A stretch of 64,000 nucleotides of DNA from Membranipora membranacea. Taxonomy: Eukaryota; Bryozoa; Gymnolaemata; Cheilostomatida; Membraniporidae. Positions 38,187 through 51,593 of the stretch are shown in pieces. The notes beneath the pieces were generated by a model, which saw nothing but the letters and a program-made list of their open reading frames with translations, did no database searches and was not told the DNA's origin. Numbering within the stretch: position 1 is the first letter of the stretch; each line of letters starts with the position of its first letter. The stretch is from contig OU612069.1 in assembly GCA_914767715.1 (NCBI GenBank), positions 8,370,001 to 8,434,000 of the forward strand. Direction: 5' to 3'. The translations under genes and the position numbers were made by a program.

Positions 38187-41100
38187 TCACGCTTTTTTTT
38201 CGCTCGGATCAAAAAATAGATTTCGTTCCAACCTACCTCAAAAGGAGAAGCAACTCCTGCTCGTGTCAAATCTGAAATCCGTTTTGTTTTGCGGGTCTCC
38301 CTTCTCCGTCAGCACCAACTTTAACGACGCCCTCTTTCGCACTAAAAATACATGCCAAACGGCAGCTGTAAAAAATTCAAAGTCTATCACAATCATATGA
38401 AACTCTGAACAGTTCAAGCCCTCAAACACCTTATTCAAAATCCAGAATATGGAGATTCTCAGATAACCTGGCTGCTAATTAAGCTGACTTGAAACTTACA
38501 AAAATATACCAAGGGAGGGTATCACGCTTTTTTTTCGCTCGGATCAAAAAATAGATTTCGTTCCAACCTACCTCAAAAGGAGAAGCAACTCCTGCTCGTC
38601 TCAAATCTGAAATCCGTTTTGTTTTGCGGGTCTCCCTTCTCCGTCAGCACCAACTTTAACGACGCCCACTTTCGCACTAAAAAAACATGCCAAATGGCAG
38701 CAGTAAAAAATTCAAAGTCTATCACAATCATATGAAACTCTGACCAGTTCAAGCCCTCAAACACCTTATTCAAAATCCAGAATATGGAGATTCTCAGATA
38801 ACCTGGCTGCTAATTAAGCTGACTTGAAATTTACAAAAATATACCAAGGGAGGGTATCACGCTTTTTTTTCGCTCGGATCAAAAAATAGATTTCGTTCCA
38901 ACCTACCTCAAAAGGAGAAGCAACTCCTGCTCGTCTCAAATCTGAAATCCGTTTTGTTTTGCGGGTCTCCCTTCTCCGTCATCACCAACTTTAACGACGC
39001 CCTCTTTCGCACTAAAAAAACATGCCAAACGGCAGCAGTAAAAAATTCAAAGTCTATCACAATCATATGAAACTCTGACCAGTTCAAGCCCTCAAACACC
39101 TTATTCAAAATCCAGAATATGGAGATTCTCAGATAACCTGGCTGCTAATTAAGCTGACTTGAAATTTACAAAAATATACCAAGGGAGGGTATCACGCTTT
39201 TTTTTGGCTCGGATCAAAAAATAGATTTCGTTCCAACCTGCCTCAAAAGGAGAAGCAACTCCTGCTCGTCTCAAATCTGAAATCCGTTTTGTTTTGCGGG
39301 TCTCCCTTCTCCGTCAGCACCAACTTTAACGACGCCCTCTTTCGCACTAAAAAAACATGCCAAACGGCAGCAGTAAAAAATTCAAAGTCTATCACAATCA
39401 TATGAAACTCTGACCAGTTCAAGCCCTCAAACACCTTATTCAAAATCCAGAATATGGAGATTCTCAGATAACCTGGCTGCTAATTAAGCTGACTTGAAAT
39501 TTACAAAAATATACCAAGGGAGGGGGGTATCACGCTTTTTTTTCGCTCGGATCAAAAAATAGATTTCGTTCCAACCTACCTCAAAAGGAGAAGCAACTCC
39601 TGCTCGTCTCAAATCTGAAATCCGTTTTGTTTTGCGGGTCTCCCTTCTCCGTCAGCACCAACTTTAACGACGCCCACTTTCGCACTAAAAAAACATGCCA
39701 AACGGCAGCAGTAAAAAATTCAAAGTCTATCACAATCATATGAAACTCTGACCAGTTCAAGCCCTCAAACACCTTATTCAAAATCCAGAATATGGAGATT
39801 CTCAGATAACCTGGCTGCTAATTAAGCTGACTTGAAATTTACAAAAATATACCAAGGGAGGGTATCACGCTTTTTTTTCGCTCGGATCAAAAAATAGATT
39901 TCTTTCCAACCTACCTCAAAAGGAGAAGCAACTCCTGCTCGTCTCAAATCTGAAATCCGTTTTGTTTTGCGGGTCTCCCTTCTCCGTCAGCACCAACTTT
40001 AACGACGCCCACTTTCGCACTAAAAAAACATGCCAAACGGCAGCAGTAAAAAATTCAAAGTCTATCACAATCATATGAAACTCTGACCAGTTCAAGCCCT
40101 CAAACACCTTATTCAAAATCCAGAATATGGAGATTCTCAGATAACCTGGCTGCTAATTAAGCTGACTTGAAATTTACAAAAATATACCAAGGGAGGGTAT
40201 CACGCTTTTTTTTCGCTCGGATCAAAAAATAGATTTCTTTCCAACCTACCTCAAAAGGAGAAGCAACTCCTGCTCGTCTCAAATCTGAAATCCGTTTTGT
40301 TTTGCGGGTCTCCCTTCTCCGTCAGCACCAACTTTAACGACGCCCTCTTTCGCACTAAAAAAACATGCCAAACGGCAGCAGTAAAAAATTCAAAGTCTAT
40401 CACAATCATATGAAACTCTGACCAGTTCAAGCCCTCAAACACCTTATTCAAAATCCAGAATATGGAGATTCTCAGATAACCTGGCTGCTAATTAAGCTGA
40501 CTTGAAATTTACAAAAATATACCAAGGGAGGGTATCACGCTTTTTTTTCGCTCGGATCAAAAAATAGATTTCGTTCCAACCTACCTCAAAAGGAGAAGCA
40601 ACTCCTGCTCGTCTCAAATCTGAAATCCGTTTTGTTTTGCGGGTCTCCCTTCTCCGTCAGCACCAACTTTAACGACGCCCTCTTTCGCACTAAAAAAACA
40701 TGCCAAACGGCAGCTGTAAGAGATTCAAAGTCTATCACAATCATATGAAACTCTGACCAGTTCAAGCCCTCAAACACCTTATTCAAAATCCAGAATATGG
40801 AGATTCTCAGATAACCTGGCTGCTAATTAAACTGACTTGAAATTTACAAAAATATACCAAGGGAGGGTATCACGCTTTTTTTTCGCTCGGATCAAAAAAT
40901 AGATTTCGTTCCAACCTACCTCAAAAGGAGAAGCAACTCCTGCTCGTCTCAAATCTGAAATCCGTTTTGTTTTGCGGGTCTCCCTTCTCCGTCAGCACCA
41001 ACTTTAACGACGCCCACTTTCGCACTAAAAAAACATGCCAATTGGCAGCAGTAAAAAATTCAAAGTCTATCACAATCATATGAAACTCTGACCAGTTCAA

Positions 41101-41204
41101 GCCCTCAAACACCTTATTCAAAATCCAGAATATGGAGATTCTCAGATAACCTGGCTGCTAATTAAGCTGACTTGAAATTTACAAAAATATACCAAGGGAG
41201 GGTA
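36847..41204. repeat. Thirteen-monomer higher-order unit, copy 1
   Basis: 4358 bp (13 x 335 + 3; the +3 is a G-run expansion near 39521). Markers in order: CAAAGGGAG with CGTGTCAAATC; W; GTAAGAAATTC; W; CGTGTCAAATC with CTAAAAATACATG; W with AAATGGCAG (38695); R with CGTCATCACC; R with site 15 G and CAACCTGCC (39240); W; W with CTTTCC; R with CTTTCC; R with GTAAGAGATTC; W with CCAATTGGCAG. The same series restarts at 41205. Confidence 0.88.
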
Positions 41205-43884
41205 TCACGCTTTTTTTTCGCTCGGATCAAAAAATAGATTTCGTTCCAACCTACCTCAAAGGGAGAAGCAACTCCTGCTCGTGTCAAATCTGAAATCCGT
41301 TTTGTTTTGCGGGTCTCCCTTCTCCGTCAGCACCAACTTTAACGACGCCCTCTTTCGCACTAAAAAAACATGCCAAACGGCAGCTGTAATAAATTCAAAG
41401 TCTATCACAATCATATGAAACTCTGAACAGTTCAAGCCCTCAAACACCTTATTCAAAATCCAGAATATGGAGATTCTCAGATAACCTGGCTGCTAATTAA
41501 GCTGACTTGAAATTTACAAAAATATACCAAGGGAGGGTATCACGCTTTTTTTTCGCTCGGATCAAAAAATAGATTTCGTTCCAACCTACCTCAAAAGGAG
41601 AAGCAACTCCTGCTCGTCTCAAATCTGAAATCCGTTTTGTTTTGCGGGTCTCCCTTCTCCGTCAGCACCAACTTTAACGACGCCCACTTTCGCACTAAAA
41701 AAACATGCCAAACGGCAGCAGTAAAAAATTCAAAGTCTATCACAATCATATGAAACTCTGACCAGTTCAAGCCCTCAAACACCTTATTCAAAATCCAGAA
41801 TATGGAGATTCTCAGATAACCTGGCTGCTAATTAAGCTGACTTGAAATTTACAAAAATATACCAAGGGAGGGTATCACGCTTTTTTTTCGCTCGGATCAA
41901 AAAATAGATTTCGTTCCAACCTACCTCAAAAGGAGAAGCAACTCCTGCTCGTCTCAAATCTGAAATCCGTTTTGTTTTGCGGGTCTCCCTTCTCCGTCAG
42001 CAACAACGTTAACGACGCCCTCTTTCGCACTAAAAAAACATGCCAAACGGCAGCTGTAAGAAATTCAAAGTCTATCACAATCATATGAAACTCTGACCAG
42101 TTCAAGCCCTCAAACACCTTATTCAAAATCCAGAATATGGAGATTCTCAGATAACCTGGCTGCTAATTAAACTGACTTGAAATTTACAAAAATATACCAA
42201 GGGAGGGTATCACGCTTTTTTTTCGCTCGGATCAAAAAATAGATTTCGTTCCAACCTACCTCAAAAGGAGAAGCAACTCCTGCTCGTCTCAAATCTGAAA
42301 TCCGTTTTGTTTTGCGGGTCTCCCTTCTCCGTCAGCACCAACTTTAACGACGCCCACTTTCGCACTAAAAAAACATGCCAAACGGCAGCAGTAAAAAATT
42401 CAAAGTCTATCACAATCATATGAAACTCTGACCAGTTCAAGCCCTCAAACACCTTATTCAAAATCCAGAATATGGAGATTCTCAGATAACCTGGCTGCTA
42501 ATTAAGCTGACTTGAAATTTACAAAAATATACCAAGGGAGGGTATCACGCTTTTTTTTCGCTCGGATCAAAAAATAGATTTCGTTCCAACCTACCTCAAA
42601 AGGAGAAGCAACTCCTGCTCGTGTCAAATCTGAAATCCGTTTTGTTTTGCGGGTCTCCCTTCTCCGTCAGCACCAACTTTAACGACGCCCTCTTTCGCAC
42701 TAAAAATACATGCCAAACGGCAGCTGTAAAAAATTCAAAGTCTATCACAATCATATGAAACTCTGAACAGTTCAAGCCCTCAAACACCTTATTCAAAATC
42801 CAGAATATGGAGATTCTCAGATAACCTGGCTGCTAATTAAGCTGACTTGAAATTTACAAAAATATACCAAGGGAGGGTATCACGCTTTTTTTTCGCTCGG
42901 ATCAAAAAATAGATTTCGTTCCAACCTACCTCAAAAGGAGAAGCAACTCCTGCTCGTCTCAAATCTGAAATCCGTTTTGTTTTGCGGGTCTCCCTTCTCC
43001 GTCAGCACCAACTTTAACGACGCCCACTTTCGCACTAAAAAAACATGCCAAATGGCAGCAGTAAAAAATTCAAAGTCTATCACAATCATATGAAACTCTG
43101 ACCAGTTCAAGCCCTCAAACACCTTATTCAAAATCCAGAATATGGAGATTCTCAGATAACCTGGCTGCTAATTAAGCTGACTTGAAATTTACAAAAATAT
43201 ACCAAGGGAGGGTATCACGCTTTTTTTTCGCTCGGATCAAAAAATAGATTTCGTTCCAACCTACCTCAAAAGGAGAAGCAACTCCTGCTCGTCTCAAATC
43301 TGAAATCCGTTTTGTTTTGCGGGTCTCCCTTCTCCGTCATCACCAACTTTAACGACGCCCTCTTTCGCACTAAAAAAACATGCCAAACGGCAGCAGTAAA
43401 AAATTCAAAGTCTATCACAATCATATGAAACTCTGACCAGTTCAAGCCCTCAAACACCTTATTCAAAATCCAGAATATGGAGATTCTCAGATAACCTGGC
43501 TGCTAATTAAGCTGACTTGAAATTTACAAAAATATACCAAGGGAGGGTATCACGCTTTTTTTTGGCTCGGATCAAAAAATAGATTTCGTTCCAACCTGCC
43601 TCAAAAGGAGAAGCAACTCCTGCTCGTCTCAAATCTGAAATCCGTTTTGTTTTGCGGGTCTCCCTTCTCCGTCAGCACCAACTTTAACGACGCCCACTTT
43701 CGCACTAAAAAAACATGCCAAACGGCAGCAGTAAAAAATTCAAAGTCTATCACAATCATATGAAACTCTGACCAGTTCAAGCCCTCAAACACCTTATTCA
43801 AAATCCAGAATATGGAGATTCTCAGATAACCTGGCTGCTAATTAAGCTGACTTGAAATTTACAAAAATATACCAAGGGAGGGTA
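41205..43884. repeat. Thirteen-monomer unit, copy 2 (eight monomers, truncated)
   Basis: The first eight monomers follow copy 1 at a constant offset of 4358 bp: CAAAGGGAG with CGTGTCAAATC, then GTAAGAAATTC, CGTGTCAAATC with CTAAAAATACATG, AAATGGCAG (43053), CGTCATCACC, and CAACCTGCC (43598). The eighth monomer then changes allele at site 147 to A (43696), unlike its counterpart at 39338, and the monomers after it no longer keep the 4358-bp register. The first monomer also has GTAATAAATTC, and the third has CAACAACGTTAACG near 42001, both private to this copy. Confidence 0.86.
43550..43884. repeat. Apparent chimeric monomer at a recombination junction
   Basis: Its left part has site 15 G and CAACCTGCC, the haplotype of the R-type copy at 39192. 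Its right part has 147A (43696), the W-type allele of the copies at 39527 and 39862. The switch lies between 43598 and 43696. The following monomer (43885) has CTTTCC with 147T, matching the copy at 40197, so a deletion of two monomers by exchange within the repeat fits best; a single point change at site 147 cannot be excluded. Confidence 0.6.
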
Positions 43885-46800
43885 TCACGCTTTTTTTTCG
43901 CTCGGATCAAAAAATAGATTTCTTTCCAACCTACCTCAAAAGGAGAAGCAACTCCTGCTCGTCTCAAATCTGAAATCCGTTTTGTTTTGCGGGTCTCCCT
44001 TCTCCGTCAGCACCAACTTTAACGAAGCCCTCTTTCGCACTAAAAAAACATGCCAAACGGCAGCAGTAAAAAATTCAAAGTCTATCACAATCATATGAAA
44101 CTCTGACCAGTTCAAGCCCTCAAACACCTTATTCAAAATCCAGAATATGGAGATTCTCAGATCACCTGGCTGCTAATTAAGCTGACTTGAAATTTACAAA
44201 AATATACCAAGGGAGGGTAGGCTATCACGCTTTTTTTTCGCTCGGATCAAAAAATAGATTTCGTTCCAACCTACCTCAAAAGGAGAAGCAACTCCTGCTC
44301 GTCTCAAATCTGAAATCCGTTTTGTTTTGCGGGTCTCCCTTCTCCGTCAGCACCAACTTTAACGACGCCCACTTTCGCACTAAAAAAACATGCCAAACGG
44401 CAGCAGTAAAAAATTCAAAGTCTATCACAATCATATGAAACTCTGACCAGTTCAAGCCCTCAAACACCTTATTCAAAATCCAGAATATGGAGATTCTCAG
44501 ATAACCTGGCTGCTAATTAAGCTGACTTGAAATTTACAAAAATATACCAAGGGAGGGTATCAAGCTTTTTTTTCGCTCGGATCAAAAAAATAGATTTCGT
44601 TCCAACCTACCTCAAAAGGAAAAGCAACTCCTGCTCGTCTCAAATCTGAAATCCGTTTTGTTTTGCGGGTCTCCCTTCTCCGTCAGCACCAACTTTAACG
44701 ACGCCCTTTTTCGCACTAAAAAAACATGCCAAACGGCAGCAGTAAAAAATTCAAAGTCTATCACAATCATATGAAACTCTGACCAGTTCAAGCCCTCAAA
44801 CACCTTATTCAAAATCCAGAATATGGAGATTCTCAGATAACCTGGCTGCTAATTAAGCTGACTTGAAATTTACAAAAATATACCAAGGGAGGGTATCACG
44901 CTTTTTTTTCGCTCGGATCAAAAAATAGATTTCGTTCCAACCTACCTCAAAAGGAGAAGCAACTCCTGCTCGTCTCAAATCTGAAATCCGTTTTGTTTTG
45001 CGGGTCTCCCTTCTCCGTCAGCACCAACTTTAACGACGCCCACTTTCGCACTAAAAAAACATGCCAAACGGCAGCAGTAAAAAAATTCAAAGTCTATCAC
45101 AATCATATGAAACTCTGACCAGTTCAAGCCCTCAAACACCTTATTCAAAATCCAGAATATGGAGATTCTCAGATAACCTGGCTGCTAATTAAGCTGACTT
45201 GAAATTTACAAAAATATACCAAGGGAGGGTATCACGCTTTTTTTTCGCTCGGATCAAAAAATAGATTTCGTTCCAACCTACCTCAAAAGGAGAAGCAACT
45301 CCTGCTCGTCTCAAATCTGAAATCCGTTTTGTTTTGCGGGTCTCCCTTCTCCGTCAGCACCAACTTTAACGACGCCCTCTTTCGCACTAAAAAAACATGC
45401 CAAACGGCAGCAGTAAAAAATTCAAAGTCTATCACAATCATATGAAACTCTGACCAGTTCAAGCCCTCAAACACCTTATTCAAAATCCAGAATATGGAGA
45501 TTCTCAGATAACCTGGCTGCTAATTAAGCTGACTTGAAATTTACAAAAATATACCAAGGGAGGGTATCACGCTTTTTTTTCGCTCGGATCAAAAAATAGA
45601 TTTCGTTCCAACCTACCTCAAAAGGAGAAGCAACTCCTGCTCGTCTCAAATCTGAAATCCGTTTTGTTTTGCGGGTCTCCCTTCTCCGTCAGCACCAACT
45701 TTAACGACGCCCTCTTTCGCACTAAAAAAACATGCGAAACGGCAGCAGTAAAAAATTCAAAGTCTATCACAATCATATGAAACTCTGACCAGTTCAAGCC
45801 CTCAAACACCTTATTCAAAATCCAGAATATGGAGATTCTCAGATAACCTGGCTGCTAATTAAGCTGACTTGAAATTTACAAAAATATACCAAGGGAGGGT
45901 ATCACGCTTTTTTTTCGCTCGGATCAAAAAATAGATTTCTTTCCAACCTACCTCAAAAGGAGAAGCAACTCCTGCTTGTCTCAAATCTGAAATCCGTTTT
46001 GTTTTGCGGGTCTCCCTTCTCCGTCAGCACCAACTTTAACGACGCCCTCTTTCGCACTAAAAAAACATGCCAAACGGCAGCAGTAAAAAATTCAAAGTCT
46101 ATCACAATCATATGAAACTCTGACCAGTTCAAGCCCTCAAACACCTTATTCAAAATCCAGAATATGGAGATTCTCAGATAACCTGGCTGCTAATTAAGCT
46201 GACTTGAAATTTACAAAAATATACCAAGGGAGGGTATCACGCTTTTTTTTCGCTCGGATCAAAAAATAGATTTCGTTCCAACCTACCTCAAAAGGAGAAG
46301 CAACTCCTGCTCGTCTCAAATCTGAAATCCGTTTTGTTTTGCGGGTCTCCCTTCTCCGTCAGCACCAACTTTAACGACGCCCACTTTCGCACTAAAAAAA
46401 CATGCCAAACGGCAGCAGTAAAAAATTCAAAGTCTATCACAATCATATGAAACTCTGACCAGTTCAAGCCCTCAAACACCTTTTTCAAAATCCAGAATAT
46501 GGAGATTCTCAGATAACCTGGCTGCTAATTAAGCTGACTTGAAATTTACAAAAATATACCAAGGGAGGGTATCAAGCTTTTTTTTCGCTCGGATCAAAAA
46601 ATAGATTTCGTTCCAACCTACCTCAAAAGGAAAAGCAACTCCTGCTCGTCTCAAATCTGAAATCCGTTTTGTTTTGCGGGTCTCCCTTCTCCGTCAGCAC
46701 CAACTTTAACGACGCCCTTTTTCGCACTAAAAAAACATGCCAAACGGCAGCAGTAAAAAATTCAAAGTCTATCACAATCATATGAAACTCTGACCAGTTC

Positions 46801-47908
46801 AAGCCCTCAAACACCTTATTCAAAATCCAGAATATGGAGATTCTCAGATAACCTGGCTGCTAATTAAGCTGACTTGAAATTTACAAAAATATACCAAGGG
46901 AGGGTATCACGCTTTTTTTTCGCTCGGATCAAAAAATAGATTTCGTTCCAACCTACCTCAAAAGGAGAAGCAACTCCTGCTCGTCTAAAATCTGAAATCC
47001 GTTTTGTTTTGCGGGTCTCCCTTCTCCGTCAGCACCAACTTTAACGACGCCCACTTTCGCACTAAAAAAACATGCCAAACGGCAGCAGTAAAAAATTCAA
47101 AGTCTATCACAATCATATGAAACTCTGACCAGTTCAAGCCCTCAAACACCTTATTCAAAATCCAGAATATGGAGATTCTCAGATAACCTGGCTGCTAATT
47201 AAGCTGACTTGAAATTTACAAAAATATACCAAGGGAGGGTATCACGCTTTTTTTTCGCTCGGATCAAAAAATAGATTTCGTTCCAACCTACCTCAAAAGG
47301 AGAAGCAACTCCTGCTCGTCTCAAATCTGAAATCCGTTTTGTTTTGCGGGTCTCCCTTCTCCGTCAGCACCAACTTTAACGACGCCCTCTTTCGCACTAA
47401 AAAAACATGCCAAACGGCAGCTGTAAAAAATTCAAAGTCTATCACAATCATATGAAACTCTGACCAGTTCAAGCCCTCAAACACCTTATTCAAAATCCAG
47501 AATATGGAGATTCTCAGATAACCTGGCTGCTAATTAAGCTGACTTGAAATTTACAAAAATATACCAAGGGAGGGTATCACGCTTTTTTTTCGCTCGGATC
47601 AAAAAATAGATTTCGTTCCAACCTACCTCAAAAGGAGAAGCAACTCCTGCTCGTCTCAAATCTGAAATCCGTTTTGTTTTGCGGGTCTCCCTTCTCCGTC
47701 AGCACCAACTTTAACGACGCCCACTTTCGCACTAAAAAAACATGCCAAACGGCAGCAGTAAAAAATTCAAAGTCTATCACAATCATATGAAACTCTGACC
47801 AGTTCAAGCCCTCAAACACCTTATTCAAAATCCAGAATATGGAGATTCTCAGATAACCTGGCTGCTAATTAAGCTGACTTGAAATTTACAAAAATATACC
47901 AAGGGCTT
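43885..47908. repeat. Domain with a six-monomer duplication
   Basis: Twelve monomers. The three-monomer string R with CTTTCC, W, R with TCAAGC plus AAGGAAAAGC plus CGCCCTTTTTCGC occurs at 43885-44895 and again at 45902-46906, about six monomers apart (2012 bp at the TCAAGC starts 44560 and 46572). The first string carries a private +5 insertion (GGTAGGCTATC, 44216) and a +1 A (near 44587); the monomer after it has +1 A near 45083. The copy at 46907 has CGTCTAAAATC. The domain ends at the rearranged junction near 47906. Confidence 0.8.
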
Positions 47909-50900
47909 TTTCGCTTTTTTTTCGCTCGGATCAAAAAATAGATTTCGTTCCAACCTACCTCAAAAGGAGAAGCAACTCCTGCTCGTCTCAAATCTGAAAT
48001 CCGTTTTGTTTTGCGGGTCTCCCTTCTCCGTCAGCACCAACTTTAACGACGCCCTCTTTCGCACTAAAAAAACATGCCAAACGGCAGCAGTAAAAAATTC
48101 AAAGTCTATCACAATCATATGAAACTCTGACCAGTTCAAGCCCTCAAACACCTTATTCAAAATCCAGAATATGGAGATTCTCAGATAACCTGGCTGCTAA
48201 TTAAGCTGACTTGAAATTTACAAAAATATACCAAGGGAGGGTATCACGCTTTTTTTTCGCTCGGATCAAAAAATAGATTTCGTTCCAACCTACCTCAAAA
48301 GGAGAAGCAACTCCTGCTCGTCTCAAATCTGAAATCCGTTTTGTTTTGCAGGTCTCCCTTCTCCGTCAGCACCAACTTTAACGACGCCCTTTTTCGCACT
48401 AAAAAAACATGCCAAACGGCAGCAGTAAAAAATTCAAAGTCTATCACAATCATATGAAACTCTGACCAGTTTAAGCCCTCAAACACCTTATTCAAAATCC
48501 AGAATATGGAGATTCTCAGATAACCTGGCTGCTAATTAAGCTGACTTGAAATTTACAAAAATATACCAAGGGAGGGTATCACGCTTTCTTTTCGCTCGGA
48601 TCAAAAAATAGATTTCGTTCCAACCTACCTCAAAAGGAGAAGCAACTCCTGCTCGTCTCAAATCTGAAATCCGTTTTGTTTTGCGGGTCTCCCTTCTCCG
48701 TCAGCACCAACTTTAACGACGCCCTCTTTCGCACTAAAAAAACATGCCAAACGGCAGCAGTAAAAAATTCAAAGTCTATCACAATCATATGAAACTCTGA
48801 CCAGTTCAAGCCCTCAAACACCTTATTCAAAATCCAGAATATGGAGATTCTCAGATAACCTGGCTGCTAATTAAGCTGACTTGAAATTTACAAAAATATA
48901 CCAAGGGAGGGTATCACGCTTTTTTTTCGCTCGGATCAAAAAATAGATTTCGTTCCAACCTACCTCAAAAGGAGAAGCAACTCCTGCTCGTCTCAAATCT
49001 GAAATCCGTTTTGTTTTGCGGGTCTCCCTTCTCCGTCAGCACCAACTTTAACGACGCCCTCTTTCGCACTAAAAAAACATGCCAAACGGCAGCTGTAAAA
49101 AATTCAAAGTCTATCACAATCATATGAAACTCTGAACAGTTCAAGCCCTCAAACACCTTATTCAAAATCCAGAATATGGAGATTCTCAGATAACCTGGCT
49201 GCTAATTAAGCTGACTTGAAATTTACAAAAATATACCAAGGGAGGGTATCACGCTTTTTTTTCGCTCGGATCAAAAAATAGATTTCGTTCCAACCTACCT
49301 CAAAAGGAGAAGCAACTCCTGCTCGTCTCAAATCTGAAATCCGTTTTGTTTTGCGGGTCTCCCTTCTCCGTCAGCACCAACTTTAACTACGCCCACTTTC
49401 GCACTAAAAAAACATGCCAAACGGCAGCAGTAAAAAATTCAAAGTCTATCACAATCATATGAAACTCTGACCAGTTCAAGCCCTCAAACACCTTATTCAA
49501 AATCCAGAATGTGGAGATTCTTAGATAACCTGGCTGCTAATTAAGCTGACCTGAAATTTACAAAAATATACCAAGGGAGGGTATCACGCTTTTTTTTCGC
49601 TCGGATCAAAAAATAGATTTCGTTCCAACCTACCTCAAAAGGAGAAGCAACTCCTGCTCGTCTCAAATCTGAAATCCGTTTTGTTTTGCGGGTCTCCCTT
49701 CTCCGTCAGCACCAACTTTAACGACGCCCTCTTTCGCACTAAAAAAACATGCCAAACTGATGCAGTAAAAAATTCAAAGTCTATCACAATCATATGAAAC
49801 TCTGACCAGTTCAAGCCCTCAAACACCTTATTCAAAATCCAGAATATGGAGATTCTCAGATAACCTGGCTGCTAATTAAGCTGACTTGAAATTTACAAAA
49901 ATATACCAAGGGAGTGTATCACGCTTTTTTCTCGCTCGGATCAAAAAATAGATTTCGTTCCAACCTACCTCAAAAGGAGAAGCAACTCCTGCTCGTCTCA
50001 AATCTGAAATCCGTTTTGTTTTGCGGGTCTCCCTTCTCCGTCAGCACCAACTTTAACGACGCCCACTTTCGCACTAAAAAAACATGCCAAACGGCAGCAG
50101 TAAAAAATTCAAAGTCTATCACAATCATATGAAACTCTGACCAGTTCAAGCCCTCAAACACTTTATTCAAAATCCAGAATATGGAGATTCTCAGATAACC
50201 TGGCTGCTAATTAAGCTGACTTGAAATTTACAAAAATATACCAAGGGAGGGTATCACGCTTTTTTTTCGCTCGGATCAAAAAATATATTTCGTTCCAACC
50301 TACCTCAAAAGGAGAAGCAACTCCTGCTCGTCTCAAATCTGAAATCCGTTTTGTTTTGCGGGTCTCCCTTCTCCGTCAGCACCAACTTTAACGACGCCCA
50401 CTTTCGCACTAAAAAAACATGCCAAACGGCAGCAGTAAAAAATTCAAAGTCTATCACAATCATATGAATCTCTGACCAGTTCAAGCCCTCAAACACCTTA
50501 TTCAAAATCCAGAATATGGAGATTCTCAGATAACCTGGCTGCTAATTAAGCTGACTTGAAATTTACAAAAATATACCAAGGGAGGGTATCACGCTTTTTT
50601 TTCGCTCGGATCAAAAAATATATTTCGTTCCAACCTACCTCAAAAGGAGAAGCAACTCCTGCTCGTCTCAAATCTGAAATCCGTTTTGTTTTGCGGGTCT
50701 CCCTTCTCCGTCAGCACCAACTTTAACGACGCCCTCTTTCGCACTAAAAAAACATGCCAAACGGCAGCTGTAAAAAATTCAAAGTCGATCACAATCATAT
50801 GAAACTCTGAACAGTTCAAGCCCTCAAACACCTTATTCAAAATCCAGAATATGGAGATTCTCAGATAACCTGGCTGCTAATTAAGCTGACTTGAAATTTA

Positions 50901-51593
50901 CAAAAATATACCAAGGGAGGGTATCACGCTTTTTTTTCGCTCGGATCAAAAAATAGATTTCGTTCCAACCTACCTCAAAAGGAGAAGCAACTCCTGCTCG
51001 TCTCAAATCTGAAATCCGTTTTGTTTTGCGGGTCTCCCTTCTCCGTCAGCACCAACTTTAACGACGCCCACTTTCGCACTAAAAAAACATGCCAAACGGC
51101 AGCAGTAAAAAATTCAAAGTCTATCACAATCATATGAAACTCTGACCAGTTCAAGCCCTCAAACACCTTATTCAAAATCCAGAATATGGAGATTCCCAGA
51201 TAACCTGGCTGCTAATTAAGCTGACTTGAAATTTACAAAAATATACCAAGGGAGGGTATCACGCTTTTTTTTCGCTCGGATCAAAAAATAGATTTCGTTC
51301 CAACCTACCTCAAAAGGAGAAGCAACTCCTGCTCGTCTCAAATCTGAAATCCGTTTTGTTTTGCGGGTCTCCCATCTCCGTCAGCACCAACTTTAACGAC
51401 GCCCTCTTTCGCACTAAAAAAACATGCCAAACGGCAGCTGTAAAAAATTCAATGTCTATCACAATCATATGAAACTCTGAACAGTTCAAGCCCTCAAACA
51501 CCTTATTCAAAATCCAGAATATGGAGATTCTCAGATAACCTGGCTGCTAATTAAGCTGACTTGAAATTTACAAAAATATACCAAGGGAGGGTA
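47909..51593. repeat. Mixed domain carrying founders of the right-hand haplotypes
   Basis: Eleven monomers. It shows early or diverged versions of markers that are amplified further right: the linked GAATGTGG, ATTCTTAG and GACCTGAAA set near 49510; an AAATATATTTCG copy at 50254 and another at 50589; and ATTCCCAG near 51195. Private changes include AACTGATGCAG near 49755, TTAACTACG near 49386, CATATGAATCTC near 50463 and CCCATCTCC near 51373. T6-CTCGCTCGG at about 49930 recurs at 58306. No non-satellite DNA is present. Confidence 0.78.

Noticed and set aside
44187-44438. 83-codon plus-strand frame, and a 72-codon one at 49914-50132
   Set aside because: Both depend on non-ATG starts (TTG, GTG) created or joined by local changes at the monomer junction (+5 bp insertion; GGGTAT to GTGTAT). 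The frame is an ordinary open stretch of the satellite.
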